The notes: generated by a model not told the origin, from the letters alone. Shown: positions 32,530 to 41,542, counted from the first letter of the stretch. The stretch: 64,000 nucleotides of DNA from Nocardioides solisilvae (GCF_003194625.1 NZ_QHKX01000001.1:992001-1056000), one strand, 5' to 3'. Numbers and translations are program-made.

Positions 32530-33684
32530 TCACGCCAGGGCGATCGTCGCCTCCCGCACGAACTCGGGCTCCTCCAGCCGGTCGCCGTACAGCTCGCGCA
32601 GCTGGCCCACCCGGTAGCGGACCGTCTGCGGGTGCACGAAGAGCGCCTCGGCCACCGCCTCCCGGCGGCCCTGGTGGAGCAGCCACGCGCGCAGGGTGTC
32701 GGTGAGCTTGTCGCGGGCGCTCGGCGCCAGCTCGTCCAGCGGCTCCAGCACCCGGGCCCGCAGGTCGGCCAGCGCGTCGGGGTCGGCCTGCACGACGAGG
32801 TCGGCGAGGTGCTGCTCGGTGTCGGTGATCGCGGCGTCGAGCTCGAAGGCGCGCCGGGCGCGCAGCCACGACGACCGGGCCTCCTGCCAGGGGCGCGCCG
32901 GGCCCACCACTGCCGGGCTCCCGCTCAGGGCCCGGAGCAGCACCGCCCGGGTGGCGTCGGGGGCGAGCAGCACCGCGAGCTCCTCGGCGGTCGGGTCCAT
33001 CACCGCCACGGTGCGGGGGTCGACGGCGGCGAGCGCGGCCCGCACGTGCGCCTCGGGCAGCACCACGGCCGTGAGCGTCTCGGGAAGGCTCCACTCGGCG
33101 CGCCCGGCGGCCCGGACCAGCAGGTCGGTGGCGTCGCCGCGGAGCAGGGCGTTGCCCAGCGCCTCGCGCAGCTGCTCGCGCATCCGGCCCGTGGTCGCCG
33201 ACTCGTCGCTGTGGCCCGCCACGCTGGAGGCCGACAGCTGGTCGATGTAGGCGAAGACGAGTCCCGCGAACTTGGCCAGCGTCTCGGCGTCGACGCCGTC
33301 GGCGAGCAGCCCCGCGGACATCTCGCTCCAGGAGACGCGGGCGCCCACCCGGTACGCCGCCAGCAGGGCCTCCATGCTCCTGCCCGAGCGGGCCTCGCCG
33401 CGGCCGAGCTGGTAGGCCCCCTCCATGGCGGGCGCGGTGGGCCGGGCGCCGACCCGGGGGCGCGAGGCCAGCTGGATGAAGCCGCCCAGCGCCAGCTGCA
33501 CCGCGCTGCGGATGGTCTCGCCCATCGTCCCCGACAGGGCGTTGGCATAGGTGGGGACCTCGGCGATGATGGCGCTGACCGCCGCGTCGGCGACCGCGGG
33601 CAGCCGGTCGCGCATCACGTCGACCTCGGCCGCGCTGAGCTCCAGGCCGTGGTCGTCGGCCATCCGGGCGGTACGACGCACCAT
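32530..33684 (-). CDS. PucR-type (CdaR-like) helix-turn-helix transcriptional regulator
   Basis: A 384-residue regulator. The C-terminus is the PucR HTH: LRAWLLHQGRREAVAEALFVHPQTVRYRVGQLRELYGD. The central part (about 150-310) has the GGDEF-like degenerate fold usual in these proteins. The N-terminal part contains YQLGRGEARSGRSMEALLAAYRVGARVSW, typical of actinobacterial versions. AGGAGGGG precedes the ATG at 33684. It is divergent from the ferredoxin-reductase/desaturase pair and likely regulates it. A perfect inverted repeat at 33708-33722 between them is a candidate operator. Confidence 0.85.
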   Translation of the reverse strand: MVRRTARMADDHGLELSAAEVDVMRDRLPAVADAAVSAIIAEVPTYANALSGTMGETIRSAVQLALGGFIQLASRPRVGARPTAPAMEGAYQLGRGEARSGRSMEALLAAYRVGARVSWSEMSAGLLADGVDAETLAKFAGLVFAYIDQLSASSVAGHSDESATTGRMREQLREALGNALLRGDATDLLVRAAGRAEWSLPETLTAVVLPEAHVRAALAAVDPRTVAVMDPTAEELAVLLAPDATRAVLLRALSGSPAVVGPARPWQEARSSWLRARRAFELDAAITDTEQHLADLVVQADPDALADLRARVLEPLDELAPSARDKLTDTLRAWLLHQGRREAVAEALFVHPQTVRYRVGQLRELYGDRLEEPEFVREATIALA

Positions 33685-33707
33685 CTGCCCCTCCTGTCGC
33701 CGCGAAC

Positions 33708-33722
33708 TGTTCTATGCGAACA
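33708..33722. promoter_or_regulatory. candidate operator: perfect 5-5-5 inverted repeat between divergent genes
   Basis: TGTTC-TATGC-GAACA lies in the AT-richer gap between the PucR-like gene (start 33684) and the reductase gene (start 33790). An overlapping smaller palindrome, GAAC-T-GTTC, occupies 33704-33712. Either could bind the PucR-like protein or a lipid-responsive repressor. Confidence 0.4.
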
Positions 33723-33789
33723 AATGTGACCTGAACCTTCACGTCTGCCGGTCAGGAATCTACCTCCCCCGACCAGTCATGATGGACGC

Positions 33790-34950
33790 ATGGCCATGCT
33801 TCTGACTGAGACCTCCGACGGGAACCGTCGGGGACGGCACCGCAGCGCCCCCGCGCTGCGCCTGCGGGACCGCGCGGTCCGGCTCGTCGAGGCCGCCACG
33901 ACGCCGCTGATGCCGGCCGACTACCTCGACCTCTTCGCGCCCCTGCGCTCCGGCGCCGAGCTGCGCGGTCGGATCGTCTCGGTCGAGCCCGAGACGGCCG
34001 ACGCCGCCACGATCGTGATCAAGCCGGGCGCCGACTGGGCCGGCCACGTGCCGGGCCAGTACACCCGCGTCGGCATCGACGTCGACGGCGTGCGCCACTG
34101 GCGCGCCTACTCCCTGACCCACGGCCCGCGCCCCGACGGCCACATCTCCATCACCGTCAAGGCGGTCGCCGACGGCGTCGTCAGCAGCCACCTGGTCCGC
34201 GAGGCCCGCCCCGGCACGCTGGTCCACCTCGAGCAGGCGGCCGGCGAGTTCGTGCTGCCGACCGACGGCGGCAAGCTCCTCATGGTGACCGCCGGCTCCG
34301 GCGTCACCCCCGTCGTGGGGATGCTCCGCAACCTCTTCCCGGTCACCGACTCCGGCGTCGTCCGGCTGCCGCGCAGCGAGGCCTACGACATCACCGTGGT
34401 CCACGTCGCGCCGAGCGAGCCCGACTCGATCTTCCTGCGCGACCTCCAGGCGCTCGACGCGGCCGGGATGATCCGGCTGGTGCCCCGCTACGACGACGTC
34501 CACGGCGTCCTCGACGTCGAGGAGCTCGAGACGATCGTCCCCGACCTCGCCGCCCGCCGGACCCTGGCCTGCGGCCCCTCCGCCCTCCTCGACGCGCTCG
34601 AGGCGCACCACGCGGCGCGCGGCCTGGGCCTGACGATCGAGCAGTTCCGGGTCTCCCGCGTCGAGGCCGGGGAGGGTGGCACCGTCACCTTCACCCGCAC
34701 GGGGGTCGAGGTGGAGGGCGACGGTGCCACCCCCATCCTCGACGCCGCCGAGGAGGCCGGCGTGCTGATGCCGTCCGGCTGCCGGATGGGCATCTGCATG
34801 GGCTGCGTGCTCCCCATGAAGGAGGGCTCCGTGCGCGACCTGCGCAACGGCGCCATCACCACCGCCGTGCCGGGCGAGACCGACCCCGCCGGCGTGAAGA
34901 TCCAGACCTGCATCAGCGCCGCCGCCGGCGCGTGCACCCTCGACCACTGA
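33790..34950 (+). CDS. ferredoxin reductase with C-terminal 2Fe-2S ferredoxin domain (desaturase electron donor)
   Basis: A 386-residue NAD(P)H-dependent oxidoreductase. The middle part has an FAD/NAD module (YTRVGIDVDGVRHWRAYSLT, then AGSGVTPVVGML). The C-terminus is a plant-type ferredoxin with GCRMGICMGCVLPMK supplying three Cys ligands and a fourth Cys in QTCIS. It should pass electrons from NAD(P)H through FAD and the iron-sulfur cluster to the desaturase encoded 35 bases downstream. The pair resembles Rv3230c with DesA3 in Mycobacterium tuberculosis. An upstream in-frame pair of Met residues makes the exact start slightly uncertain. Confidence 0.92.
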   Translation: MAMLLTETSDGNRRGRHRSAPALRLRDRAVRLVEAATTPLMPADYLDLFAPLRSGAELRGRIVSVEPETADAATIVIKPGADWAGHVPGQYTRVGIDVDGVRHWRAYSLTHGPRPDGHISITVKAVADGVVSSHLVREARPGTLVHLEQAAGEFVLPTDGGKLLMVTAGSGVTPVVGMLRNLFPVTDSGVVRLPRSEAYDITVVHVAPSEPDSIFLRDLQALDAAGMIRLVPRYDDVHGVLDVEELETIVPDLAARRTLACGPSALLDALEAHHAARGLGLTIEQFRVSRVEAGEGGTVTFTRTGVEVEGDGATPILDAAEEAGVLMPSGCRMGICMGCVLPMKEGSVRDLRNGAITTAVPGETDPAGVKIQTCISAAAGACTLDH

Positions 34951-34985
34951 CCCGTTCGATCCCACCACCCGCGAGGAGTCGACAG

Positions 34986-36239
34986 ATGACGACGATCACC
35001 AAGAAGGCCCAGAGCCCCATCGCCCACCTCACCCCCGAGGACGTCGAGGAGATCGGGCGCGAGCTCGACCGGATCCGCCAGCAGGTGATCGACTCCCGCG
35101 GCGCCGACGACGCGGCGTACATCCGCGGCATGGTGAAGACGCAGCGCTACCTCGAGCTCGGCAGCCGCGCCGTCCTCCTCTTCTCCGCCCTCCCGCCGGC
35201 CTGGGTGGTCGGCACCGCCGGGCTCAGCGTGGCCAAGATCCTCGAGAACATGGAGATCGGCCACAACGTCATGCACGGCCAGTGGGACTGGATGCGCGAC
35301 CCCAAGATCCACTCCACCACCTGGGAGTGGGACAACGCCTCGACCGCCGAGGGCTGGAAGCACAGCCACAACGAGGTGCACCACACCTACACCAACATCG
35401 TCGGCAAGGACAACGACCTCGGCTACGGCATCATGCGCGTCGACGAGGACCAGAAGTGGGTCCCGGCCTACCTCGGCCAGCCGATCTGGAACTTCGTCAA
35501 CGCGTGCTTCTTCGAGTACGGCATCGCCGCCTACGACCTCGAGCTCGGCAAGAACCTGCGGATCCCCCAGGAGAAGCGGAGCCCCGAGTTCACCCGCCGG
35601 GCCCGGAACACGCTGAGGAAGATCCGCCAGCAGATGACCAAGGACTACGTCGTCCACCCGGCGCTGGCGATCCCGACCGGCTCCTTCCTGCCGACCCTGG
35701 CCGCCAACTTCACCGCCAACCTGGTCCGCAACGTCTGGTCGCACTCGGTGATCATGTGCGGCCACTTCCCGGAGGGCGTCGAGACCTTCGAGCGGGCCGC
35801 GATCCCCGAGAAGGAGACCCGCGGCGAGTGGTACCTGCGCCAGATGCTGGGGTCGGCCAACATCTCGGGCTCCGAGGCGATGCACGTGATGACCGGCAAC
35901 CTGAGCCACCAGATCGAGCACCACCTCTTCCCCGACCTGCCGAGCAACCGCTACAAGGAGGTCGCCCCGCAGGTGAAGGCGCTCTTCGACCGCTACGGCC
36001 TGACCTACCTCGAGCGGCCCCTGCCGCAGCAGGTCTACAGCGCCTGGCACAAGGTGGTCCGGCTCAGCCTGCCCAACGGCTTCGTCGAGACCACGACCGT
36101 GAAGAACGCGCCGCAGCAGCTGGTCAAGCTCTTCAAGATGGTCACCGGCGACCGCAAGACCCGTCGCGCCCTCCAGGCCCGGATGACCCAGGAGGCGCGC
36201 CGCGCCCAGGCCGCGAAGGACGCCCGCCTGGCCGCCTGA
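34986..36239 (+). CDS. membrane acyl-CoA/fatty acid desaturase
   Basis: A 417-residue integral-membrane desaturase with the three histidine boxes for its di-iron centre: HNVMH, HSHNEVHH and HQIEHH. Membrane helices flank the boxes (RAVLLFSALPPAWVVGTAG and FLPTLAANFTANLV). It inserts a double bond in fatty acyl chains (probably delta-9) using electrons from the reductase encoded just upstream. GAGGAG lies 8-13 bases before the ATG. The two genes form an operon, likely controlled by the divergent PucR-like regulator. Confidence 0.93.
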   Translation: MTTITKKAQSPIAHLTPEDVEEIGRELDRIRQQVIDSRGADDAAYIRGMVKTQRYLELGSRAVLLFSALPPAWVVGTAGLSVAKILENMEIGHNVMHGQWDWMRDPKIHSTTWEWDNASTAEGWKHSHNEVHHTYTNIVGKDNDLGYGIMRVDEDQKWVPAYLGQPIWNFVNACFFEYGIAAYDLELGKNLRIPQEKRSPEFTRRARNTLRKIRQQMTKDYVVHPALAIPTGSFLPTLAANFTANLVRNVWSHSVIMCGHFPEGVETFERAAIPEKETRGEWYLRQMLGSANISGSEAMHVMTGNLSHQIEHHLFPDLPSNRYKEVAPQVKALFDRYGLTYLERPLPQQVYSAWHKVVRLSLPNGFVETTTVKNAPQQLVKLFKMVTGDRKTRRALQARMTQEARRAQAAKDARLAA

Positions 36240-36254
36240 GCCCGGGGCACGAAC

Positions 36255-36260
36255 TATCCT
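36255..36260 (+). promoter_or_regulatory. -10 element before the 36268 leader frame
   Basis: TATCCT is followed by exactly 7 bases and the ATG at 36268, matching the leaderless spacing seen throughout the window. Confidence 0.5.
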
Positions 36261-36267
36261 CGTGCCC

Positions 36268-36324
36268 ATGCACCACCCCGCCGCGACCCGCCCGTCCCGC
36301 ACCTCCCGCCGTGGGGGCCGTTGA
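36268..36324 (+). CDS. possible 18-residue leader peptide upstream of the beta-propeller gene
   Basis: A short frame (MHHPAATRPSRTSRRGGR) begins exactly where a leaderless transcript from the -10 at 36255 would begin, and stops 3 bases before the GTG of the next gene. Translating it would bring ribosomes to that start, so it may serve translational coupling. The peptide itself is basic with no known motif. It could also be an untranslated leader. Confidence 0.35.
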   Translation: MHHPAATRPSRTSRRGGR

Positions 36325-36327
36325 GAC

Positions 36328-37944
36328 GTGGGCTGGTTGCTGCTGGCCCTGGTCGGGCTGGTCTACCTCGCAGTGGGCCCGTGGACCCTGGTCCTCGTCG
36401 CGGTGCTGCTCGCCGTCCCCCGGGTCCGGGAGCGGGTGCCGCGGCCCGAGGTGACCCGGCGCGGGGTGGCCGTCGGCGCCGCGGTCGTCGTCGGCCTGGG
36501 CCTGGTGGTCTGGGCGGTGCCCGACGGCCGCCTGCCGATCCCGCACACGGGCGGGCTGCTCGTCACCCCGGGGTACGACGGGCGGCAGGTCTCCGCGCGG
36601 GCGATCGAGGCCGAGCAGCCCCCGCAGCACCCGTGGCTGGCCCCGACCGGCGCCGACGCGGTCGGCAACGACGCCTGGTCCAGCGGCGCCTACCCCGGCG
36701 GCGGCCCGCTGGGCGACCGGCCCGAGGTCGAGACGGGCTGGTACGGCCTGGAGAAGTGCGGGCGGCTCGCCTTCGACTCCCGTGGCCGCGTGGTGGCGCT
36801 GTGCCACGACCGCGAGGGGGCGCTGCTGCGCGTCCTCGACCCCGAGTCGCTCGACCCGCTCAGCACCAAGCGGCTGCCCGGGCGGCTCGAGGGCGACGTC
36901 TCCCCGTGGCAGGACGTCTGCAACGGTTCGCAGTTCTACCTCGACAACGGCGACCGCGCGGTGGTCACCACCACCGAGCGGCAGATCCAGGCGGTCGGCA
37001 CCGCCGACGCCGAGGGGAAGCCCGACCTGACCGTCGCCGAGTCGTGGGACCTCGCCGACCGGGTCGCCGAGGACGACTGCCTGGTCGCAGTCAAGCCCGA
37101 CTGGACGGGTCGGATCTGGTGGGCCAGCCGGGAGGGGAGGGTCGGCCTCGTCGACCCGGTCACCGGGACCGTGCACGCCACCGACCTGACCGGCGAGCGG
37201 ATCACCAACACCTTCGCGGTCGACGAGACCGGGGGCGTCTTCCTGGTCAGCGACGCCGCGCTCTACCGCTTCGCCGTCGACGCCGAGGGGGCCCCCGTGG
37301 TCTCGTGGCGCACCCCCTACGACCGGGGCGTCGAGCAGAAGGCGGGCCAGTTCGCCCAGGGCAGTGGCACCTCCCCGACCCTGGTCGACGACAACCTCGT
37401 CGCCATCGCCGACAACGCCGAGCCGCGCCTCCACGTGGTCTTCGTCGACCGCTCCTCGGGCGCCGAGGTCTGCCGCTCGGCGCTCTTCGACGGGGGCGAG
37501 TCCGCGACCGAGACCTCGCTATCCTCGGTCGGCTCCGGCGTGATCGTCGAGAACAACCACGGCTACCACTCGCCCCGCGCCACCCTGATGGGCTTCGCCA
37601 CCTCGCCCGGGCTGGCCCGGGTGGACCACGCGGGAGGCGAGTGCCGGGTCGCCTGGACCAACGAGGAGGTCGCCCCCTCGGCCCTCCCGGTCGTCTCCTG
37701 GCAGACCGGGCTGCTCTACACGTGGACCAAGCGGCCCACCCTGTGGGGCGTCTCGGCGTGGTACCTCACCGCGGTCGACGCGAGCACGGGCCGGACGGCG
37801 TTCTCCGTGCGGGCCGGGACGGGGACGCTCTTCAACGCCCACTACTCCGCGGTGACGCTGGGCCCCAACGGGGGCGCGTACGTCGGCACGATGGGCGGGC
37901 TCGTCCGCGTCCGCGACGTGGAGCGGAAGAAGAAGGACGACTGA
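36328..37944 (+). CDS. membrane-anchored beta-propeller (PQQ-like) protein of unknown function
   Basis: A 538-residue protein with a GTG start. Two N-terminal hydrophobic segments (LLLALVGLVYLAVGPWTLVLVAVLLAV and GVAVGAAVVVGLGLVVWAV) anchor it. The remainder shows repeated blade-like strands such as GRLAFDSRGRVVALCHD, GRIWWASREGRVGLVD, TFAVDETGGVFLVSDAALYRF and GGAYVGTMGGLVRVRD, spaced as in a propeller. Six cysteines are scattered through the outer part. No catalytic signature was recognised. It is convergent with the SDR gene. Function unknown; extracytoplasmic binding or assembly is plausible. Confidence 0.75.
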   Translation: MGWLLLALVGLVYLAVGPWTLVLVAVLLAVPRVRERVPRPEVTRRGVAVGAAVVVGLGLVVWAVPDGRLPIPHTGGLLVTPGYDGRQVSARAIEAEQPPQHPWLAPTGADAVGNDAWSSGAYPGGGPLGDRPEVETGWYGLEKCGRLAFDSRGRVVALCHDREGALLRVLDPESLDPLSTKRLPGRLEGDVSPWQDVCNGSQFYLDNGDRAVVTTTERQIQAVGTADAEGKPDLTVAESWDLADRVAEDDCLVAVKPDWTGRIWWASREGRVGLVDPVTGTVHATDLTGERITNTFAVDETGGVFLVSDAALYRFAVDAEGAPVVSWRTPYDRGVEQKAGQFAQGSGTSPTLVDDNLVAIADNAEPRLHVVFVDRSSGAEVCRSALFDGGESATETSLSSVGSGVIVENNHGYHSPRATLMGFATSPGLARVDHAGGECRVAWTNEEVAPSALPVVSWQTGLLYTWTKRPTLWGVSAWYLTAVDASTGRTAFSVRAGTGTLFNAHYSAVTLGPNGGAYVGTMGGLVRVRDVERKKKDD

Positions 37945-37962
37945 CCGGCCCACGTGGGTGGG

Positions 37963-38895
37963 TCACGGCCAGCGCAGGCCCACGGCCTCCTCGCTGAGCT
38001 CCCAGAGGCGGCGCTGGGCCGACTCGTCGCGGGCCAGCGCGCTGGACCCGACGAGCCGCGGCGGTCCGGAGACCTGCTGGAAGCCGTCGGGCCCGCAGAA
38101 GGAGCCACCGGGCAGGTCGGCGGTGGCCGCCATCAGCACGGGCCAGGCACCCGCGGCCGCCGACTGGGAGACCGCGCGCACGGTGGCGTCCAGGATCGAG
38201 GCCGCCCCGCCCGAGGAGCGGCCGAACTGGCCGTTGGCGGTCAGGTGGGTCCCCGCGATGCCCGGGTGGGCGGCGAGCGCCCGCACCGGCACCCCCGCGG
38301 CGTCGCAGCGCCGCTGCAGCTCGTGGGTGAAGAGCAGGTTGGCCAGCTTGGACTCGGCGTAGACCTGCCAGCGCCGGTAGCGCTCGCGGCGCACCCGCGG
38401 GTCGCCCAGCGGGGCGCGCCGCGCCCGGCGGTGCATGAGCGAGCTGACGGTCACGACGCGCCCGCCGCCCGCCTCCCGCAGCTGGGGGAGGAGCAGGCCG
38501 GTGAGCAGGAAGGGCCCGAAGTGGTTGGTCGCCATCTGCAGGTCGAAGCCGTCGCCGGTCACCTGCTGCGGGGTCGCCATCACGCCCGCGTTGTTGACCA
38601 GCACGTCGAGGGGGCCCAGGTCGCGGGCTGCGCTCGCGGCGCCGCGCACCGACTCCAGCGAGGAGAGGTCGACCAGGAGCTGCTCCGGCGCGGCTCCCGG
38701 CACCTCGCCGCGGACGGTCGCCGCGGTGGCGTCGAGCTTCTCCCGGCTGCGGCCCGCCAGCACGACCCGGGCGCCGCGCCGCGCCAGCTCGAGGGCGACG
38801 TGCTGGCCCAGCCCGCCGGGGCTCGGGCCCGTCACCACGACGGTCCGACCGGACTGGTCGCCGACGTCGGCGAGCGTCCAGGCCGGCGACGTCAC
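37963..38895 (-). CDS. short-chain dehydrogenase (retinol-dehydrogenase/protochlorophyllide-reductase-like SDR)
   Basis: A 310-residue SDR with a GTG start overlapping the preceding gene (GTGA, 38892-38895). The cofactor motif is unusual: TGPSPGGLG replaces the normal TGxxxGIG. NNAGVM, the catalytic Ser in VSSLMH and the YAESKLAN Tyr/Lys are intact. Arg residues after the second strand (AGRSREK) suggest NADP(H). It resembles the actinobacterial oxidoreductase group related to retinol dehydrogenases; substrate unknown. It is transcribed after the mycothiol-type enzyme gene. Confidence 0.87.
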   Translation of the reverse strand: MTSPAWTLADVGDQSGRTVVVTGPSPGGLGQHVALELARRGARVVLAGRSREKLDATAATVRGEVPGAAPEQLLVDLSSLESVRGAASAARDLGPLDVLVNNAGVMATPQQVTGDGFDLQMATNHFGPFLLTGLLLPQLREAGGGRVVTVSSLMHRRARRAPLGDPRVRRERYRRWQVYAESKLANLLFTHELQRRCDAAGVPVRALAAHPGIAGTHLTANGQFGRSSGGAASILDATVRAVSQSAAAGAWPVLMAATADLPGGSFCGPDGFQQVSGPPRLVGSSALARDESAQRRLWELSEEAVGLRWP

Positions 38896-39719
38896 GGGGT
38901 GACCGCCATGGCGCCGGCGAGGCGCCGGCCCAGGTCGGCGTCGCCCGTCACCGCGAGGTCGACGGAGTCGGCCGGCCGCCGCCCGCCGGCCAGCAGGGCG
39001 AACGCCTCCACCCCGAGGTCGAGCGTGGTGTCGGCCGCGCCGTCGGAGGCGGCGACCTCGTGGCCACGACCGTCGTCTCCGACCCGGAACCGGCGCTCGG
39101 GGCGGCCCTCGACGCGCACGGCTGCGGTGGTGCCCGCCGGGGCGCCCACGCGCTTGGCCAGCACGAGGCCGAGGCTCTCCGACAGGTAGTCGACCGTGTG
39201 CAGCGCCGCGGGGGAGTCGAGGTTGCCGGGGCGGCCGACGGCCCGCCGGACGTCCTGCTCGTGCATCCACACGTCGAGCGGCCGGTTGCGCAGCAGCGTC
39301 AGGGTCGACCAGCCGACCATCCCGAAGGCGCCGGGGGCGGGGGCGTCGGGGTCGGTGGGCGGGTCGGCCAGCAGCGCGGTGCGGCGACGCGTCGCGCTCT
39401 CGCGGACCTCGACGAGCAGCTCGTCGGGCGTGCGGTCGCGCCGGGCGACCACGCCCTGCTCGGTGAAGGTCCCCAGCGCGTTGCGCACGTGGGAGGCGCC
39501 CGAGACGTCGACGTCGGCGTGCTCGCCGCCGGCGAGCAGCGACTCCAGGTGGGCGGTGTGCGCGACGACCGCGTGCACGTCCCACCCCGCGAGGTCGGTG
39601 GGGCGGCGCCAGTCCTCGGGGTCGAGGCCCTCGAGCAGCGTGGTCAGGTCGTCGACCGCCTGCCACCAGATGTCGACGTACCCGGTCAGCTCGTGCTTCC
39701 TGCCATCCTGCTCAGCCAT
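38892..39719 (-). CDS. maleylpyruvate-isomerase/DinB-fold mycothiol-dependent-type enzyme
   Basis: A 275-residue protein of the MDMPI N-terminal (DinB-like four-helix) family followed by a C-terminal domain. Metal-ligand positions are visible in AHTAHLESLL (about residue 55) and WMHEQDVRRAVG (about residue 150). Actinobacterial members use mycothiol as cofactor or are of unknown activity, so the specific reaction is not assigned. The start at 39719 is chosen because TAGGCT lies exactly 7 bases upstream. A longer frame to 39749 would run past this promoter. It is operonic with the SDR. Confidence 0.82.
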   Translation of the reverse strand: MAEQDGRKHELTGYVDIWWQAVDDLTTLLEGLDPEDWRRPTDLAGWDVHAVVAHTAHLESLLAGGEHADVDVSGASHVRNALGTFTEQGVVARRDRTPDELLVEVRESATRRRTALLADPPTDPDAPAPGAFGMVGWSTLTLLRNRPLDVWMHEQDVRRAVGRPGNLDSPAALHTVDYLSESLGLVLAKRVGAPAGTTAAVRVEGRPERRFRVGDDGRGHEVAASDGAADTTLDLGVEAFALLAGGRRPADSVDLAVTGDADLGRRLAGAMAVTP

Positions 39720-39726
39720 GGGGCGC

Positions 39727-39732
39727 AGCCTA
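39727..39732 (-). promoter_or_regulatory. leaderless -10 of the mycothiol-type enzyme operon
   Basis: Minus-strand TAGGCT is followed by 7 bases and the ATG at 39719. On the other strand GAGAAT (39752-39757) lies 6 bases before the divergent ATG at 39764. Confidence 0.55.
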
Positions 39733-39763
39733 GGGCGCTGGACCGACACCTGAGAATGGCAGC

Positions 39764-41527
39764 ATGCGCGTCCGTGCCCCCGAGCTGACCGGACGGGGCT
39801 GGCTGAACACCGCCGGCCCCCTCACCCTCGCCGACCTGCGAGGCCGGTTCGTCCTCCTCGACTTCTGGACCTTCTGCTGCGTCAACTGCCTGCACGTCAT
39901 CGACGAGCTGCGGCCGCTGGAGGCGAAGTACGCCGAGGAGCTCGTGGTCGTCGGCGTCCACTCCCCGAAGTTCGCCCACGAGGCCGACCCCGACGCGCTC
40001 GTCGCGGCGGTCGAGCGGTACGGCGTGCACCACGCCGTCCTCGACGACCCCGGCCTGACCACCTGGGGGGCCTACACGGCCCGCGCCTGGCCGACGCTGG
40101 TCCTCGTCGACCCCGAGGGCTACGTCGTCGCCCAGTACGCCGGCGAGGGGCACGTCCACGCCCTCGACCGGCTGCTCGGCGAGCTCGTCGACGAGCACCG
40201 CGCGCGCGGGACCCTGCAGCCGGGGGACGCGCCGTACGTGCCGCCCGCCGTCGAGCCCAGCGACCTGCGGTTCCCCGCCAAGGCCGTGCCGCTGCCCGAC
40301 GGTCGGGTGCTGGTCGCCGACGCCGGCCACGACGAGGTCGTCGAGCTCGCCTCGGCCGACGGCCCGGTGCTGCGCCGCTTCGGCGGCTTCGCCGAGCCCA
40401 ACGGCCTCTGCCTGCTCCCCGACGACGTGGCCGCCGAGGTCGGGTACGACGTCGTGGTCGCCGACACCGTCCACCACCAGCTCCGCGGGCTCGCGCTCGC
40501 CACGGGCGAGGTGCGGGTGCTCGCCGGGGACGGTGAGCAGTGGCGCCCCGGCGACGGCGTCGAGCGGCTCTCCAGCCCCTGGGACGTCGCCTGGTGGGGG
40601 AGGCGGGTCTGGGTCGCGATGGCCGGGATCCACCAGCTCTGGACCTTCGACCCCCGCGACGGCACGGTCGAGGTGGCCGCGGGGACGACGAACGAGGGCC
40701 TGCGTGACGGCCCGGCCGTCGAGGCCTGGCTCGCGCAGACCAGCGGGTTGGCCGCGGCCGGCGACCGGCTCTGGCTGGCCGACAGCGAGGTCTCCGCGGT
40801 GCGCTGGGTCGAGGCCGCCGGGGCCGGAGCGGACGCCCGGGTCGGCACGGCCGTCGGCACCGGCCTCTTCGACTTCGGCTTCCGCGACGGCCCGGCCGAG
40901 CGGGCGCTGCTCCAGCACCCGCTGGGCGTCACCGCCCTGCCCGACGGCTCGGTGGCCGTCTGCGACACCTACAACGGCGCCGTACGCCGCTGGGACCCGG
41001 TCGCCGGCGAGCTCACCACGCTGGCCACCGGCCTCGCCGAGCCGAGCGGCGCCCACGTCGACGGCGAGCACCTCGTCGTCGTGGAGTCGGCGGCGCACCG
41101 GCTGGTCCGGGTGCCGCTCGGGGCGGCCGCGCAGGCCGACGACTTCAGCCACCGCACCCAGCGCCCGGTGACGGAGGTCGGGGCCACGGTCGCGCTCGAC
41201 GTCGTCTTCGCCCCGCCGCCGGGCCAGAAGGTCGACGACCGGTTCGGCCCCGCCACCCAGCTGATGGTGACCGCCACGCCGGCCGCCCTGCTGCGGTCCG
41301 GCGAGGGCCGGGACACCGCCCTGCGCCGGACCCTCGAGCTCGACCCCGCCGTCGGCGAGGGCGTGCTCCACGTCGCCGCCCGCGCCGCCTCCTGCGACGC
41401 GCCGGTCGACGGCGAGGTGCCCGAGGGCGCCGCCTGCCACGTGCACCAGCAGGACTGGGGCGTCCCGGTGCGGGTCAGCGCCACCGGCGACGCGACCCTG
41501 CTGCTGCCCTTGGGCGGCACCGCCTGA
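39764..41527 (+). CDS. NHLRC2-like protein: thioredoxin domain plus NHL beta-propeller
   Basis: A 587-residue protein. Residues 1-150 are a thioredoxin/TlpA-like domain with FWTFCCVNCLHV, in which the usual CxxC is CVNC preceded by another Cys. Residues about 160-500 contain NHL-type blades (VLVADAGHDEVVEL, NGLCLLP, VVVADTVHHQLRGL, VAVCDTYNGAVRRW). A C-terminal beta-sandwich follows. The order matches the NHLRC2 family found in bacteria and animals, whose biochemical role is poorly known; a redox or assembly function is inferred. There is no signal peptide, so it is cytosolic. It ends at a strong hairpin shared with the convergent dehydrogenase gene. Confidence 0.87.
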   Translation: MRVRAPELTGRGWLNTAGPLTLADLRGRFVLLDFWTFCCVNCLHVIDELRPLEAKYAEELVVVGVHSPKFAHEADPDALVAAVERYGVHHAVLDDPGLTTWGAYTARAWPTLVLVDPEGYVVAQYAGEGHVHALDRLLGELVDEHRARGTLQPGDAPYVPPAVEPSDLRFPAKAVPLPDGRVLVADAGHDEVVELASADGPVLRRFGGFAEPNGLCLLPDDVAAEVGYDVVVADTVHHQLRGLALATGEVRVLAGDGEQWRPGDGVERLSSPWDVAWWGRRVWVAMAGIHQLWTFDPRDGTVEVAAGTTNEGLRDGPAVEAWLAQTSGLAAAGDRLWLADSEVSAVRWVEAAGAGADARVGTAVGTGLFDFGFRDGPAERALLQHPLGVTALPDGSVAVCDTYNGAVRRWDPVAGELTTLATGLAEPSGAHVDGEHLVVVESAAHRLVRVPLGAAAQADDFSHRTQRPVTEVGATVALDVVFAPPPGQKVDDRFGPATQLMVTATPAALLRSGEGRDTALRRTLELDPAVGEGVLHVAARAASCDAPVDGEVPEGAACHVHQQDWGVPVRVSATGDATLLLPLGGTA

Positions 41528-41542
41528 GGCCCCCACGCACGT

